A DNA stretch of 64,000 nt from the NCBI GenBank assembly GCA_003290165.1, contig QNQO01006258.1:62001-126000 (forward strand), written 5' to 3'. Shown one piece after another: positions 31,833-42,208 of the stretch; position 1 is the first letter of the stretch, and the number at the start of each line of letters is the position of its first letter. The stretch comes from Berberis thunbergii. Lineage: Eukaryota; Streptophyta; Magnoliopsida; Ranunculales; Berberidaceae. The notes under the pieces are model-generated. The model was not told where the DNA came from. It did no database searches and worked only from the letters and a program-made list of their open reading frames with translations. The translations under genes and the position numbers were made by a program.

Positions 31833-33009
31833 ATGTTGGACCTTACAATGGCAACAGCTTCACCATCGATAGTCTTGTTCACTCCATCAAAACCCATCTC
31901 TTAAAACCCTAGATCCTCCTTCCATGGTGTCTGAATCAAGCATGTCTGCCTTCTTTGAATGCCCTATTCGTCTTGATTCATGAGGAACCCCATCTTCATT
32001 TTTGGTGATGATAGCCAAGAGAGAAGAGGAACTCAAAGAAATCAGAGCCAAAACCACCGAGGAAATCAATGATGAAATTATTGATCTTAAAGGAGAGCCC
32101 TTGATGCTTTGGTGGTGTTTTTCTGAAGTGTTCGGAAGCTAACTTCTAACTGGAGTTGGAAGTTCTTAATAAGTTTCTAAATAAACTGTTTGTTTCACTT
32201 CTGAATGAGTTATTGATTAGAAGCTGTAAAATTAAAGGGTTTTTGTTTTTAGGTGTTGGCTTGAAGCTTTTTGACATTTTTGCCCATTACTACCACAAGC
32301 CACTAGCATTAACTCCCTTCTCCAACTATTTTCTCTCCTTCAAACACCATGGAGATCCCCCCTTCCGCTAAAACAATAAACAATCCTATATCTCTCTCTA
32401 TTCCTCATACAATCTCATAAGAAAAAGAAATAAGAGGATGACAAGGAAAATGAGGGGAGGGGGTGGTGGTGGCGACATTGTTCGCGTGATATGGAAGAGG
32501 GAATGGTTGGTGGAGAAGTGGGGTAACCCAAAAGTTATTACAATTTATTATAAGATTATTATTAGAATGAATTTTCATTAAGCATTAAGTGTTAATTGAT
32601 CAACAACACCCCCGTTGCTTACTCCAATGAGAAGTTCAAATTCTAAATATCACTAAAATCAAACAACCTAAACAGGGTGTCTCACTTCTTATTAAAACTT
32701 GTGTCTATTCAGAACAAAAAAAACAAACATTCTGCTTAGAATATAGAAATCAGCTCGTCGAGAGTTCAAATCCAGTGAGTTTCGATAATGCGCAAAAGGG
32801 TTGCTCGAATGCTGACAGTGACACGGGAAAGAGAGTTTGATAAGGAAATCAACAAGAGATTGTCAAGGAAGCTTGACCAACATTGGAAGAAAAACATAGT
32901 TGTCAGGCCAGCTCCATCTCTGAAGAAAATACTAGAAGAAGAGGAGGCGGCTGCAGAAGTAGAAGCAAAGCTCGCAGCATTAGCATGGTCAGTTCATTGT
33001 TCTATATAA
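31833..33009 (+). pseudogene. RPL29: Plastid ribosomal protein L29 (uL29c) gene, broken
   Basis: Exon 1 (31833-32111) encodes a transit-peptide-like start (MATASPSIVLFTPSKPI, RSSFHGV) and then AKREEELKEIRAKTTEEIND and EIIDLKGE. After an intron (GT at 32112, AG at 32738-32739), exon 2 (32740-33009) encodes KSARREFKSSEFR, then MRKRVARMLTVTRERE, INKRLSRKLDQHWKKNIVVR and PAPSLKKILEEEEAAAEVEA. This order and wording is that of nucleus-encoded chloroplast 50S protein L29. Lesions: TAA at 31902, TGA in FHGV-stop, a frameshift before AKREEE, TAG in exon 2 (31st codon of the L-R-L-Q stretch), and a frame change before MRKR. A hAT MITE lies in the leader and repeats lie in the intron. It is almost certainly non-functional, so a working copy should exist elsewhere. 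Confidence 0.85.
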
Positions 33010-33630
33010 TTTGTGTTCAGAAACAGATATAATATCTTGCCTATATGATTATTATATTTTCAATTAAATCATAGAGTTTTGCTTTAAAAAAAACACACAC
33101 ACACACACAGAAAATATTAGACCTCTCTCCACTTTCCTTCGTTGCCAACCGAACAATTAGGGTGACGACGAGATGAGGGAAGATGAAAGCGAAACTCGAA
33201 CCGGCGGAGGCAGAAGAGGAGGAGAAACAGAAGTCGTGATCCTATTGAGCAGCAGAGACAACGAGATTAGGGCCGCTTCAGTGTCTGATGAAATTGAAGT
33301 CGAGCACAATGGTGGAAGAGGGCATGTTGTGGCACATGTGAAGGTAAACAAAAAAGAAGAATGAAGTTGGATTCCATCCCTTACTACTTCCTCGTTGTTT
33401 TGCATTTCCATATTTAGAGAGTGTTTGTTTTTACTTCTAAATGAAGACTAAGAAAATGAATCTTAATAAGATGTGGACCACCTTGTTCAGAGCATTTGTT
33501 TTTAATTATGAATCTTAATAATATTTAGATGGTGTTTGTTTTTACTTCTGATTGGACTAAGCAACAGGGATGTGTTGATCACTTAGCTTTGAGTGTTGAG
33601 TCAAAAATTATTCTAATAATAATCTTAATA
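32540..33630. repeat. Inner inverted repeat pair enclosing RPL29 exon 2
   Basis: The left arm 32540-32728 (ATTATTAGAATGAATTTT, TTGATCAACA, GTTGCTTACTCCAATGAGAA) is matched in inverse by 33419-33630. The pair is nested within the outer pair with the same centre, and RPL29 exon 2 plus another exon-like ORF lie between the arms. The left arm ends just before the exon 2 acceptor. Confidence 0.7.
33173..33364 (+). other. Exon-like ORF, unrecognised
   Basis: An ATG in good context opens a 63-codon frame rich in Glu, Arg and Gly (ETRTGGGRRGGETEVVILL, DEIEVEHNGGRGHVVAHVK). A GTAAAC donor-like site follows VAHVK. It has the look of a plant first exon, but I cannot assign it and no second exon was identified. 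Confidence 0.3.
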
Positions 33631-34329
33631 TAATTTTGTAATGACAATTGTTTCCCCCATCTTCTAAAAATAATTAGGGCTAAATTTTGACGGCACACAT
33701 TCATTCTTTTACCAAGCATTATGGTTATACCTACCTTCACAAGGACTCGGTAAGAAACTTATCTCATTTTTCTCCTTCATCTTGTTTTCTTTCTCTGTAT
33801 TTCAAGTTTTTCTTCGTCTCTCCAACTCTCACTTTCATGTATATTTTTAAGTTTTTCACATGTATGCACGAAGAACCCGAGCAAACTGAAAATGAACAAC
33901 CACAACTATCTCAAGTATTTGGATCACGTGAACAAACCAATATGGTTAATTTACGAATCGTATTGCAAACGAAATATTAGTAAGAAATTTGGTTTGATAT
34001 TTTTTTAAATATATTTAGTCATATTTCGATATTCTTGTAATGAAAGGTATTGTAACATTCTCTAGGATTTGAATCATTATTTGTTATGATTTTAAGCACA
34101 ATATTTATGTCATAATTGTTTTCAGCTCGGTAGGGCAAAATTGTCAAACAGTTCTCATTCAACATCTAAAAACAAACACCTTTTAATTTTACAGCTTCTA
34201 ATCAGCAGCTCATTCAAAAACAAAACAAACAGTTCATTTAGAAGCTAGTTCCAAACATCTAACTCCAGTTAAAAGTTAGCTTCTAAGCACTTAAAAAAAA
34301 CAAACGCCCTCTAAATCTTCTTTCTCTCT

Positions 34330-34659
34330 CTGGGAAACTGAAATTAGGCCTTCTATTTTTATTGTTTGCTATTGTGGATTTCAGAGGGAAAGAGCTAAAA
34401 TGAGTATGGACCGAGACCGGTCCGGTCGAAAATATTTGTATTAGAACTTCGATCCGAGCTAGGTCCTTGAAAATCCGGTCTTTAAAATACCGGTCCGATC
34501 CTTGATTTTGGGTAATCGGGATGGTTAACCAACCGGCCTAGCCATGGGGCATATAAACAAAAATGAATTTCCAATAATTGCCTTTTTGGCTTTATCAGAA
34601 TTCTCAAATTCTTTTAGTGTACACAATTATTAGAACACGACGGAATTTTGAAAATGACA
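34330..34659. other. Non-coding stretch with a CCGGTC-rich patch
   Basis: Around 34390-34550 several ACCGGTC/GACCGG words occur, of the kind found in hAT MITE ends, but termini and duplications are not definable. No gene seen. Confidence 0.3.
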
Positions 34660-34949
34660 CCTACACTTAAGGGTGGGCACAATCCAGATCGGTCCCAAAT
34701 TTTGAGGAACGTAACTCGAACCGTTCAAATTTAACGGATCCAATCTAGTTTCGAATTCCCTAATTTTGAACATTAGCACCAAACCTAACTCAAACCGTTT
34801 GGAATGGTCTGATTCCTACGATTCCAAATGGTTCCACTATTTAAATAAAGACAAAACACATCAGTTTTAAACCCTAATCAAAACTAAAGAAAAGTCTAAA
34901 AAAGTAAACCTAATCAAAACTAAAGAAAAGCAAATATTCAGCTAAGCAA

Positions 34950-34965
34950 CTGCAAGTTGAACAAA
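34950..34965. repeat. Target-site duplication of the LINE (left copy)
   Basis: CTGCAAGTTGAACAAA occurs here and at 41592-41607, exactly at the two outer edges of the LINE insertion. A 16-bp perfect match is typical for target-primed reverse transcription. Confidence 0.95.
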
Positions 34966-35979
34966 GGCGTAGGCCCTCAACTAGAGCCAAAATTTTCGCT
35001 TTATTATTGGAGCCTGCACCAAAAAACATTTGCTTGGCCCCAACACAAAGACCCCTAGAGTCTCTAATGATCACTCCTCCGGACGCCGCATTCATATGCG
35101 AGGATCCATCCACATTTAAAGCAACAAAATCTTCCGGAGGGGGTTGCCAAAAGACAATTCGAACTAACTTTCTCAAAACTGGAATCGCTTGTAACCCCAA
35201 AGCCCGTAATGGTGCTTGTTACCGCTACCTTGTTTAGGACTTATAAAGGTATTAGCCAATAGCATTTTACGCCGAATGTTCAAAATCACAAAAGCAGGAT
35301 TTGGTGAAGCATTCTCATAGACACACTTACATCTCTGTTTCCAAATTTCTCATAAAATGAACATGGGAGTAAGAAGAAATAGCATACTTGTTTGAGAGTT
35401 ATGTTTGGCTCTCTTGAACCAAATTACAAGCACCGTAGATACTTCTGCTGGACGTCGTATATGCACTTCAAAAATTCGTTCAAAGTGACTCCACACCTGT
35501 TTCGCCAATTCTTCGTCCAGAAAGAGATGATTCAAATATTTGATCTTTGGTGATTTGCAACAACATCTAGTGGAAAGATTCAAACCGCATCTATATAACT
35601 CTCTGTCCACTGGCACCCCTCTACGGAGTAACTTCCAAACAAAAACTAAAATTCGGGAAGGATTAATGTTGTGCCAAATCTTCTTAAAAAGGATGTTAAC
35701 CTTGACCTGTCTCCGTAACAATTCATAGGCCGACTGAAGGGTAAATAACCCATTTGGATTTGGTATCCATAAACACTTGTCATCACCATCGTCCTCCACC
35801 CGTAGTCGATCAGCAAAAAGACTACATGCCAAACTTCTAAGATCTGGATTAACTAATTCAAAATTTGTTGAAATTACCTTGCTAACTGAAGGCCAAGAAT
35901 CTTGACTAACCAAAGTCGCGGATCTCCTGAAAGAAGCGACCATGTCCCAGTTTTCCTCAAAGAATCTAATATTGCCCAA
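34966..35979 (-). pseudogene. LINE ORF2: zf-RVT and first half of RNase H
   Basis: The frame 35350-35979 carries the zf-RVT domain: CLWIPNPNGLFTLQSAYELL, FKKIWHNINPSRILVFVWKL, LNLSTRCCC and HLFLDEELAKQVWSHF. After a frame change the RNase H starts at 35200-34966: FVALNVDGSSHMNAASGGVI, IRDSRG, and NNKAKILALVEGLR, with the first catalytic Asp (NVDGS) and the Glu-like position changed to Lys/Ala (A-A or A-E expected; here KAKILAL). The domain ends abruptly at the inversion junction and resumes on the plus strand at about 40706. Confidence 0.85.
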
Positions 35980-35988
35980 GCCAATACG

Positions 35989-37320
35989 TCAAAGCGAATT
36001 ACGCAAAATAAAAGCCTTCCCATTCATGAGCTCCTTAAAAAAAGGTGATGACCCTCGTTTCACAATCTGGCTATTGAACGCAACTCCATTCAGCCAATAT
36101 TTATTCCTCATAAATGTAGCCCATAAAGAGTCCGAAGTAATGAGTCTCCAAAGAGCCTTGATGCGAAAAGCTTGCAGCACAACCCTCAAATCTCTAATTC
36201 CCAAACCCCCTTCCTCCTGAGGGAAACAAATATTATCCCATGACACCCATTTTTTCTTCATTCTTCCTTCACAATCTCCCCAGAAGAAATCCGCCAATAA
36301 ACTATGGATCTGTGATAAAACTATCCTGGGTACGCACATGGAACTAAGAATGTAAATCGGAATTGAGCTGAGGACATGTCTAATAAATATTAATCTTCCA
36401 CCTGGAGTTAGCCATTTTGCCTTCCAACCATGGATACGAGCTTGAATTTTGGCAATCAAATCTTCAAAATATGAAATTTTTACTCGCCCTTGGAAAACTG
36501 GTCCGCCCAAATACTTCAAAGGAGCGGCTTTAAATTGGAACCCAGTGCAACTTTTGACCCCCACAATAGTTTCCGCGACGGCCTTGTCGTCCAAAGTAAA
36601 ATAACTTTTCCCTTCATTTATTTTCTGTCCTGAAGTTTTACAGTAACGTTTCAAGAATTCCATGCAACCCATAATTGAAGATTTTCTTTCATTTAAAAAA
36701 TTAAGGGTATCATCAGCATACAGAAGGTGTGAAATAGGACGACAGACCCTGGGTGTATGATAATACCCAATTTTGCCTTTGTCGAAGGCCTCTATCAAAC
36801 CCCTACTCAACACTTCAGAGGCAATAATGAAAAAGAATGGAGAAAGAGGATCACCATGCCTTAGACCTCGGGTGGACCTAAAAAAACCTTTGTAGGCTCC
36901 CTGAAGCAAAATCGAGAAACCACAAAAAGCTATACAGTTGGAGACGAGATGATAAAATCAAACATTTAAACCGAATTTTTTTAGCACTGCGAGCAAAAAA
37001 TTCCACTCCAGTCTATCATACGCTTTCTCCATATCAATTTTCAAAATCAAATTTCCTCCAAATGCCTTTCTGTTAATGTCCCTAAACAGTTCCGGCACCA
37101 ACCCAATATTTTTACCAATGAACCTGCCTTTGACAAAAGCCCCCTGCTCCTGAGAAATCAACCCTGGCAAAAATTCTACCAGTCTATTGTAGAGAATTTT
37201 GCTGAAAATCTTGTAAATCACATTACACAGAATGATTGGACGAAAGTCAGAAAAAGAGTATCGATTCTCAGTTTTAGGAATCAAAGTCATGAAATTCGTC
37301 TTAAAAGAAGTCGGCATTGC
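35989..37320 (-). pseudogene. LINE ORF2: reverse transcriptase domain
   Basis: Block 1 (36958-37317): SFKTNFMTLIPKTE, FSDFRPIILCNVIYKIFSKI, ISQEQGAFVKGR and LILKIDMEKAYDRLEWNFL. Block 2 (35989-36909): RGLRHGDPLSPFFFIIASEV, HLLYADDTLNFLNER with the catalytic YADD, then APLKYLGGPVFQGR and GWKAKWLTPGGRLIFIRHVL. All RVT_1 motifs of plant L1 elements are present and in order. The two blocks are separated by a short frameshifted stretch around 36910-36957. It is relatively well preserved, so the insertion is not very ancient. Confidence 0.92.
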
Positions 37321-37493
37321 CTCCCCTTCAAAAAATAGGATAGCAGCCTCTCAAATATCCTTACTCACAACCTCCCAACAAGACTGAAAGAAATCCGCAG
37401 TAAAACCATCCGGTCCAGGTGCACTATTTTGGGAATGTCAAATACAGCAATTCTCACTTCTTTCAAAGAAGGGCGAGTGACCAAAGTGTCACA

Positions 37494-38826
37494 CTAAACG
37501 GGGCTCAGCACCTGTGGGATGCAGTTTAACAAATCCATATCCACCTGACAAATACCCTGAGAAGACATCAAATTAGCAAAAAACTTATTAGCATTGTCAA
37601 GAATCTCACCAGGTTTCGAGACTATTCTACCGCACGGTAAAGCGATCTGCTTGATGGCCCGTCTCTTTTGTTTAGACTTGGTGGAGGCAAAAAAATATTT
37701 GGTGCAAGCATCCCCCTCCTTAAACTCTTTTTCACCTGACTTCTGGATCCAGTAGAGCTCCTCCTGTTTGAGTGCTAATTTGTACTCCGCTTGACAACGA
37801 TGTAGATTACTACAAGCATTGACGTCCCAATTAGCATCAACATTTAGACCAGTAGTTCTTATAGTTGCAAAACCCGTCAAAAGAAGTGTTTCCCACTGTT
37901 GCATTTCATTCTCTAAAGCACAAATTCTGCTGAACACATTACCAAAAACCGTCATGTTCCACAGTATAAGAGCTCGTCTGGTCAATTTAAGTTTGGCATC
38001 CATTCTGTCAATAGGTCTCATGGAACCCATGTCGGTGGGCCACTTGTCCTTAATCATATCAAGAAAATCGGGATGAGTAGTCCACATATTTAGAAAGTGA
38101 AAGGGGGGCAAAACCTATTTTTGATTGCGTTGGCATAGACGTCAACGGCGGAGAATGATCCGAAAAAGTTCTGCTAAGGTGTTCCACTGTAGGACTGCCC
38201 AGCATCGTCAACCAGGCTGAGTTAACAAGTACCCTATCCAGTCTTGCCCAAGTACGCTCAGTACCACGCCTATTATTACACCAGGTGAGTCGAGGACCCG
38301 AAAATCCACAGTCCATCAGACCACTATTTTCAATATAGTCAGATAAATGGGACATGCTCGCCAGGGATAGCTCCACTCCCCCCACTTTTTCGCCCGAATG
38401 CAAGTATGTATTAAAATCACTGCCTACCATCCATGGAATATCATGATTTGCAGCAAAATTGATCATATTTAACTATAGATCATTTCGTTCATCCACAGAG
38501 CATTTAGCATAAACAAAAGAAATTAGAAAAAATCTTGAAACAGAGTCTGTTACCTTACAATGGATGATCTGATCCGACATATCCACCACTGACAGGGCAA
38601 GAGAGGTGTCCCAAAAAATCCATATCTTGCCGCCAAGAGAATCATTCGAGACAAAGCCACCAAGCTTGAGTTTATTGTCAATCTCCATGTGTCTATTAGC
38701 ATTGATCATGGGCTCCGCAATCATAAGAATTCTGACTTGATGTTTCCAAACCATAATTTTTAACCTCCTCCGCGTTGATTGATTACCCACTCCACGAGCA
38801 TTCCAAAAAAGAATATTGTCAATCAT
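37494..38826 (-). pseudogene. LINE ORF2: endonuclease domain and linker
   Basis: ORF2 starts at ATG 38826, one base after the ORF1 stop (38828-38830). The AP-type endonuclease spans 38059-38826: NILFWNARGVGN, RILMIAEPMI, SFVYAKC, MVGSDFNTYLHSGEKVGG, GPRLTWCNNRRGTERTWARL, DRVLVN and HLSRTFSDHSP. Asp of GSDFN and Asp-His of SDH are the conserved catalytic pair; the early Glu (AEP) is also present. A TAG lies after ERNDL and a frameshift near 38085. The linker 37494-38111 (PPFHFLNMWTTHPDFLDMI) leads to the RT. It would nick target DNA. Confidence 0.88.
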
Positions 38827-38827
38827 T

Positions 38828-40700
38828 TTAAACTCGGGTGGACGTCTTACCCTTCTTAGTCTTATGACGGTTGCCCGAAGGTACTGCCAAAACGACTGTT
38901 TTCCGAATATTCTCATCTGACTGAGCTCCCAATGCTAAATCTTTAATAGCTTGTGATTCCGGCCCTAACTCAGAATTCGACACGGCCGCATCACTATCAT
39001 CTGTGGCACCGTCAAGAGAGTTAGAAGTCATCTTTTTTTTCTGTTTGCACAAAGCATGGTTCGCCCTTATCAATTGAACATCTACATCGAACAAAACCCC
39101 CCCATCATGTTTATTCCCGACTGTCACGGGAACCGAAACTCTACCCATGTCCACGGGATTACTTTGTATATCCTGTGCATCCGACACTGTCACCTTCACT
39201 GTGCCCTGCCCTGATGCCTGTGATAGTGCTGCTCGCATTGGTTGCAACGTACCTGAACCCGATATAGGAGCGCCGAACTGGGGTGGTAACTCGGCTTGTG
39301 CTGTGGAGTGCAAGGCCGAGTCACCTGCTGTGGTGCAATGCATGACTGAATCCCTGCTGTGGTGCTATGCCTGATCGAGGTCCCTATTGTGGTGCAATGC
39401 AGGGTCGAATCCCCTGCTGAGGTGTAGTGTTTGACCGAGGCCCCTGCTGTAGCGATCACCGCGAACGCATTGTGCGCTGATTGGGACAGGGAGGCTCGCC
39501 TCAATGGCTCATCGGGTTCAATGGCAGCACCCTGTTTATTTGTTTCACTTCCTGCTAGAGAATCAGCAACTCAATGGCCTTACTGTCCTGCTATTGTGCC
39601 TCCCGTCCCTGCTGAATTCCTGCTGAGTTCCTGCTAAGTTCCGGCTGAGGTACTGCTGAAGTCCTGCGGAGTTCATGCATGAAGGTACTGAATGCCTATA
39701 GTGGCTTGCTGAGATCCTGACATAGCTGGCCCAACTTGGCCTTCGCCATTTATAGCACTTGGCAAACCGTTCGTAACTGCCGCATTATGAACTTGATGGT
39801 AGCTGATTGTAGAAAATACAATTGTTTCATCGAGACGACTAATCTTCTCCCCAACGGTGGCATCAATCTTTTGTAATGGTTGTTCTTGTGCCCCAAGGAC
39901 ATTGGCAATCTCCAAATATGTATACCCCGCCTCCAAGAGGCAATCCTCCGTAGATTCCTGCAAAGTCTCAGCATTGTCTTGATTCATTATCGTGCCCATT
40001 AAATCCTGCCTTGTGTGAGCCTCCTCTGCTTCCACTTCAAGGGGTCCAAATTTATTGGACAGCGCCACCTTCATTGAATCCACAGCCTCCGATCTCTTAT
40101 CCCCATCTCCCTCAGTAATCTCCTCCCCTTTGCTATTCTTGACACCACTCGTACCCACGTCCAGTGGGGGCTTCCGGATTATTGGTACATAATGTTGTTT
40201 GATATTGTGGGAATCGGCCTTTGGCTTGCTAGTGATGGTGTCTACCTTTGTCTTGACCGCCTTCTCTGTTTTACTGGAATCAGCGACTCGGCCACCGCCC
40301 TTAAGACCTAGTTTTTTCTGCAGAAATCCTCCTGATGCCCTATCAACGAACAGAAGTCACAGTACTTGAAACCCGGATATTCTATCTTTTGCCAGAAACC
40401 CCTATTATTAGCCCTGTCAATCCAGATTTTATTTGGTAATTTTTTCGCCAAGGTCATCTCCACACAAATACGGGCAAAACTCGGACGCGATAGGCATCGC
40501 GTATGATCATCCATTCGCAAAAATCCACCAAAAGAATTCACAATTGCCTTTAAAATAGGGGGATGGAATAAATGTAAAGGTAAGTTAGGTAACTCTACCC
40601 ACAATGGCACCGAAATTAGGTCCTCTTTCAAACTAAAACCATCGTGCAACGGAAGGCCTTGAAACGAACTCCTCGGATAAAAAAAAGGCCTTTCAAAAGG
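38828..40700 (-). pseudogene. LINE ORF1 (DUF4283/zinc-knuckle type), 5'-truncated
   Basis: From about 40690 on the minus strand: FSLKEDLISVPLWVELPNLP, then SFGGFLRMDDHTRCLSRPSF, ARICVEM, IEYPGFKYCDFCSLIGHQ and EDFCRK. This is the end of the DUF4283 domain plus a CCHC-type zinc knuckle (CDFCSLIGHxxxxC). Then follow acidic linkers (39673-40158, with NKFGPLEVEAEEAH) and a low-complexity region (39300-39450, recurring CCCCTGCTGTGGTGC-type units), ending KTKKGKTSTRV and stop. The N-terminus of ORF1 is missing because reverse transcription stopped. An A-run frameshift lies at about 40308. ORF1 proteins bind the LINE RNA. Confidence 0.8.
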
Positions 40701-40705
40701 TGTTT

Positions 40706-40993
40706 GTTCATACGGATTCGGCACTTGTTTGTGGCTGGTTTCAGGACACTTTTAAAATTCCTTGGCATTTGGAGAATACTTTGAAAGAAATTAAGAGGTT
40801 AGCGATGTTAATGAATTTGGTTTGCACCACATCTATAGAGAGACCAATGCGGTGGCAGATGCGTTAGCAAATAGAGCGCAACGAGATTATCGAACTATCT
40901 CTTTCGGTGCGCATGATCTTCCAAGGCGAGTGGCAGGTTTGGTTATGCTTGACCGCTGGCATACGGCGTATATACGCCACGGGGATGAGTAGC
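40706..40993 (+). pseudogene. LINE ORF2: second half of RNase H (sense part)
   Basis: The plus strand reads VFVHTDSALVCGWFQDTFKI (catalytic Asp in TDS), a frameshift near 40795, then NEFGLHHIYRETNAVADALA and NRAQRDYRTISFGAH, stop at about 40993. The H-Y-R-E-N-ADALA motif is the signature end of plant LINE RNase H. About 12-15 residues between ALVEGLR (end of the inverted part) and VFVHTDS are lost at the junction. Confidence 0.85.
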
Positions 40994-41591
40994 TGCTTCA
41001 GGTTGTTTGCTGTTTTTTTTTTTGCGAGACATGCAAGGCTGCTACTGCAAGGGAAGATCTGTTGATGATGCGAAGTGCGCACTGCTGCTGTTGCTGCGGA
41101 ATTTCTGCTACTGCTGCGAGGGACGCACCGCTGCGAGGGACGAATTGCTGGTCTGCGAGGGACGCAGCTGCTGCTACGAGGGCGAGGGACGCACTACTGC
41201 GAGCTTGTTGCATCGCAAAATAGAGTGCGCTCTGTTTCACTGCGGAATACCTACTGTTCTGACTGCAATATGGATGGCATTTTGCTACTTCCGCAGGTCT
41301 GGGATTTCAGGCTAGTACATTTCTTAATTTGTATTTGTTATTGCTCGGTGTCAGGATGTGCATTAAGCGGGTTAGTGCTATTTCTTGTTGGGTATTTAGT
41401 TTACAAGGCTAGGTAGACAGTTTTTGTTATTGGTGGTAGCATTTTTGGTCCATGGTTTTTATGTTTTTGGTTTTCATTCGGGTAAAGTCGTAATGTACCC
41501 CCGTTTTGTTTGTAATTCGTTTTTTACGATGAGTAATAAAGGTTTGGCATCCCATAGTTGCCCCTCCCCACTGGAGGTTTTAAAAAAAAAT
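40994..41591 (+). other. 3' UTR and poly(A) tail of the LINE
   Basis: Starts with CTGCTGC/GCGAGGGACGCA-type minisatellite units (about 41030-41210) and ends GTAATAAAGG... CCCCTCCCCACTGGAGGTTT followed by an A-tail. The last 110 bases recur in the LINE scrap at 44598-44727, which defines the family 3' end. Confidence 0.8.
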
Positions 41592-41607
41592 CTGCAAGTT
41601 GAACAAA
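41592..41607. repeat. Target-site duplication of the LINE (right copy)
   Basis: CTGCAAGTTGAACAAA, identical to 34950-34965, directly after the A-tail. Confidence 0.95.
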
Positions 41608-41893
41608 TTCACATATTGATCATAAATATTCAAAGAAACATTCGGTCAGGAGGAGGGTGCATGTGCATCATGGCTGAATCATTTTAATCAAGATGTATTC
41701 CACACTCTTTTAAGTATAAGTTAATTTCATTCCCAAAACATCTAATTGCCTAAGATCCCTACTTCCATCCAAGTTGGGTCATTCCAATTACTAAGTAATT
41801 TCATCGAACAAGTACATTACAACAAAGCTCATAAGTTGTATTCTACAAGTAAGTAAACTGAAAGAGAGAGAACGAGACACAGAGACGCAATAC

Positions 41894-42208
41894 CTTTGGT
41901 TTGGAAATCGACTTCATTCGCAAATGCCTTGTAAACCTTATCCAGTCTCTTTGAACGAGGGCTTTAAGGGGAGAGATTTTTAACCCAGAGACCATTAGCG
42001 AAGGACAAACGATGCCCCCCACTCTAACTCTCGTCAACCAGAACAAGCGAAACCACTTGAGAGGAGAAGGAGTTGAGATGGTCGTTGGTCTTGGTTCGGA
42101 GATAAGAGAGCATTTGGTCGAGTGTTGGGCCTTTGGAACCCGCAGCAATCAAGTTGAGAACTACGTGGATCGATAAGGGGTTGAATACGAAGTTGGAGTC
42201 CTTTAGTT
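41894..42208 (-). pseudogene. Serpin exon 1 fragment carried by hAT element 2
   Basis: The minus strand reads KDSNFVFNPLSIHVVLNLIA, AGSKGPTLDQMLSYLRTKTN, DHLNSFSSQVVSLVL, then a stop, GGHRLSFANGLWV, LKPSFKET and, in another frame, KAFANEVDFQTK. This is the N-terminal third of a plant serpin of the ZX type (SPLSIHVVL.LIAAGSKG.TLDQ.LS...DHLNSF.SQ). Serpins are serine/cysteine protease inhibitors. A GTATTG donor follows DFQTK, close to where plant serpin exon 1 ends. The start Met region is disturbed, one in-frame stop and one or two frameshifts are present, and the reactive-centre loop is absent. It lies between the hAT ends, so I infer capture. Confidence 0.85.

Larger units (their letters stand above)
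32116..34315. repeat. Outer inverted repeat pair around RPL29 exon 2
   Basis: The segment 32116-32300 (containing AACTGTTTGTTTCACTTCTG and ATTAGAAGCTGTAAAATTAA) is matched in inverse by 34115-34315. The arms are about 180 bp and clearly related but diverged. They could be the long ends of one 2.2-kb DNA element or two opposite copies of one MITE family. The left arm lies inside the RPL29 intron while the right arm lies beyond the gene. No clear 8- or 9-bp duplication was found. Confidence 0.65.
34966..41591 (-). mobile_element. L1-type LINE with twin-priming 5' inversion
   Basis: One insertion in two parts. The 5' part (34966 to about 40700) is inverted and carries ORF1 and ORF2 on the minus strand, as far as the middle of the RNase H domain. 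The 3' part (about 40700-41591) is in sense orientation on the plus strand and carries the rest of RNase H, the 3' UTR and a poly(A) tail (41582-41590). The inverted part stops at AKILALVEGLR, and the sense part picks up at VFVHTDSALVCGW, the next segment of the same domain. A perfect 16-bp duplication flanks the whole. This is the classic product of twin priming. The 5' end is truncated inside ORF1. Confidence 0.95.

Noticed and set aside
32116..34315. Pack-element that captured RPL29
   Set aside because: Exon 1 lies outside both arm pairs and joins exon 2 through a normal intron, so the gene looks resident. The arms are reported as unexplained repeats instead.
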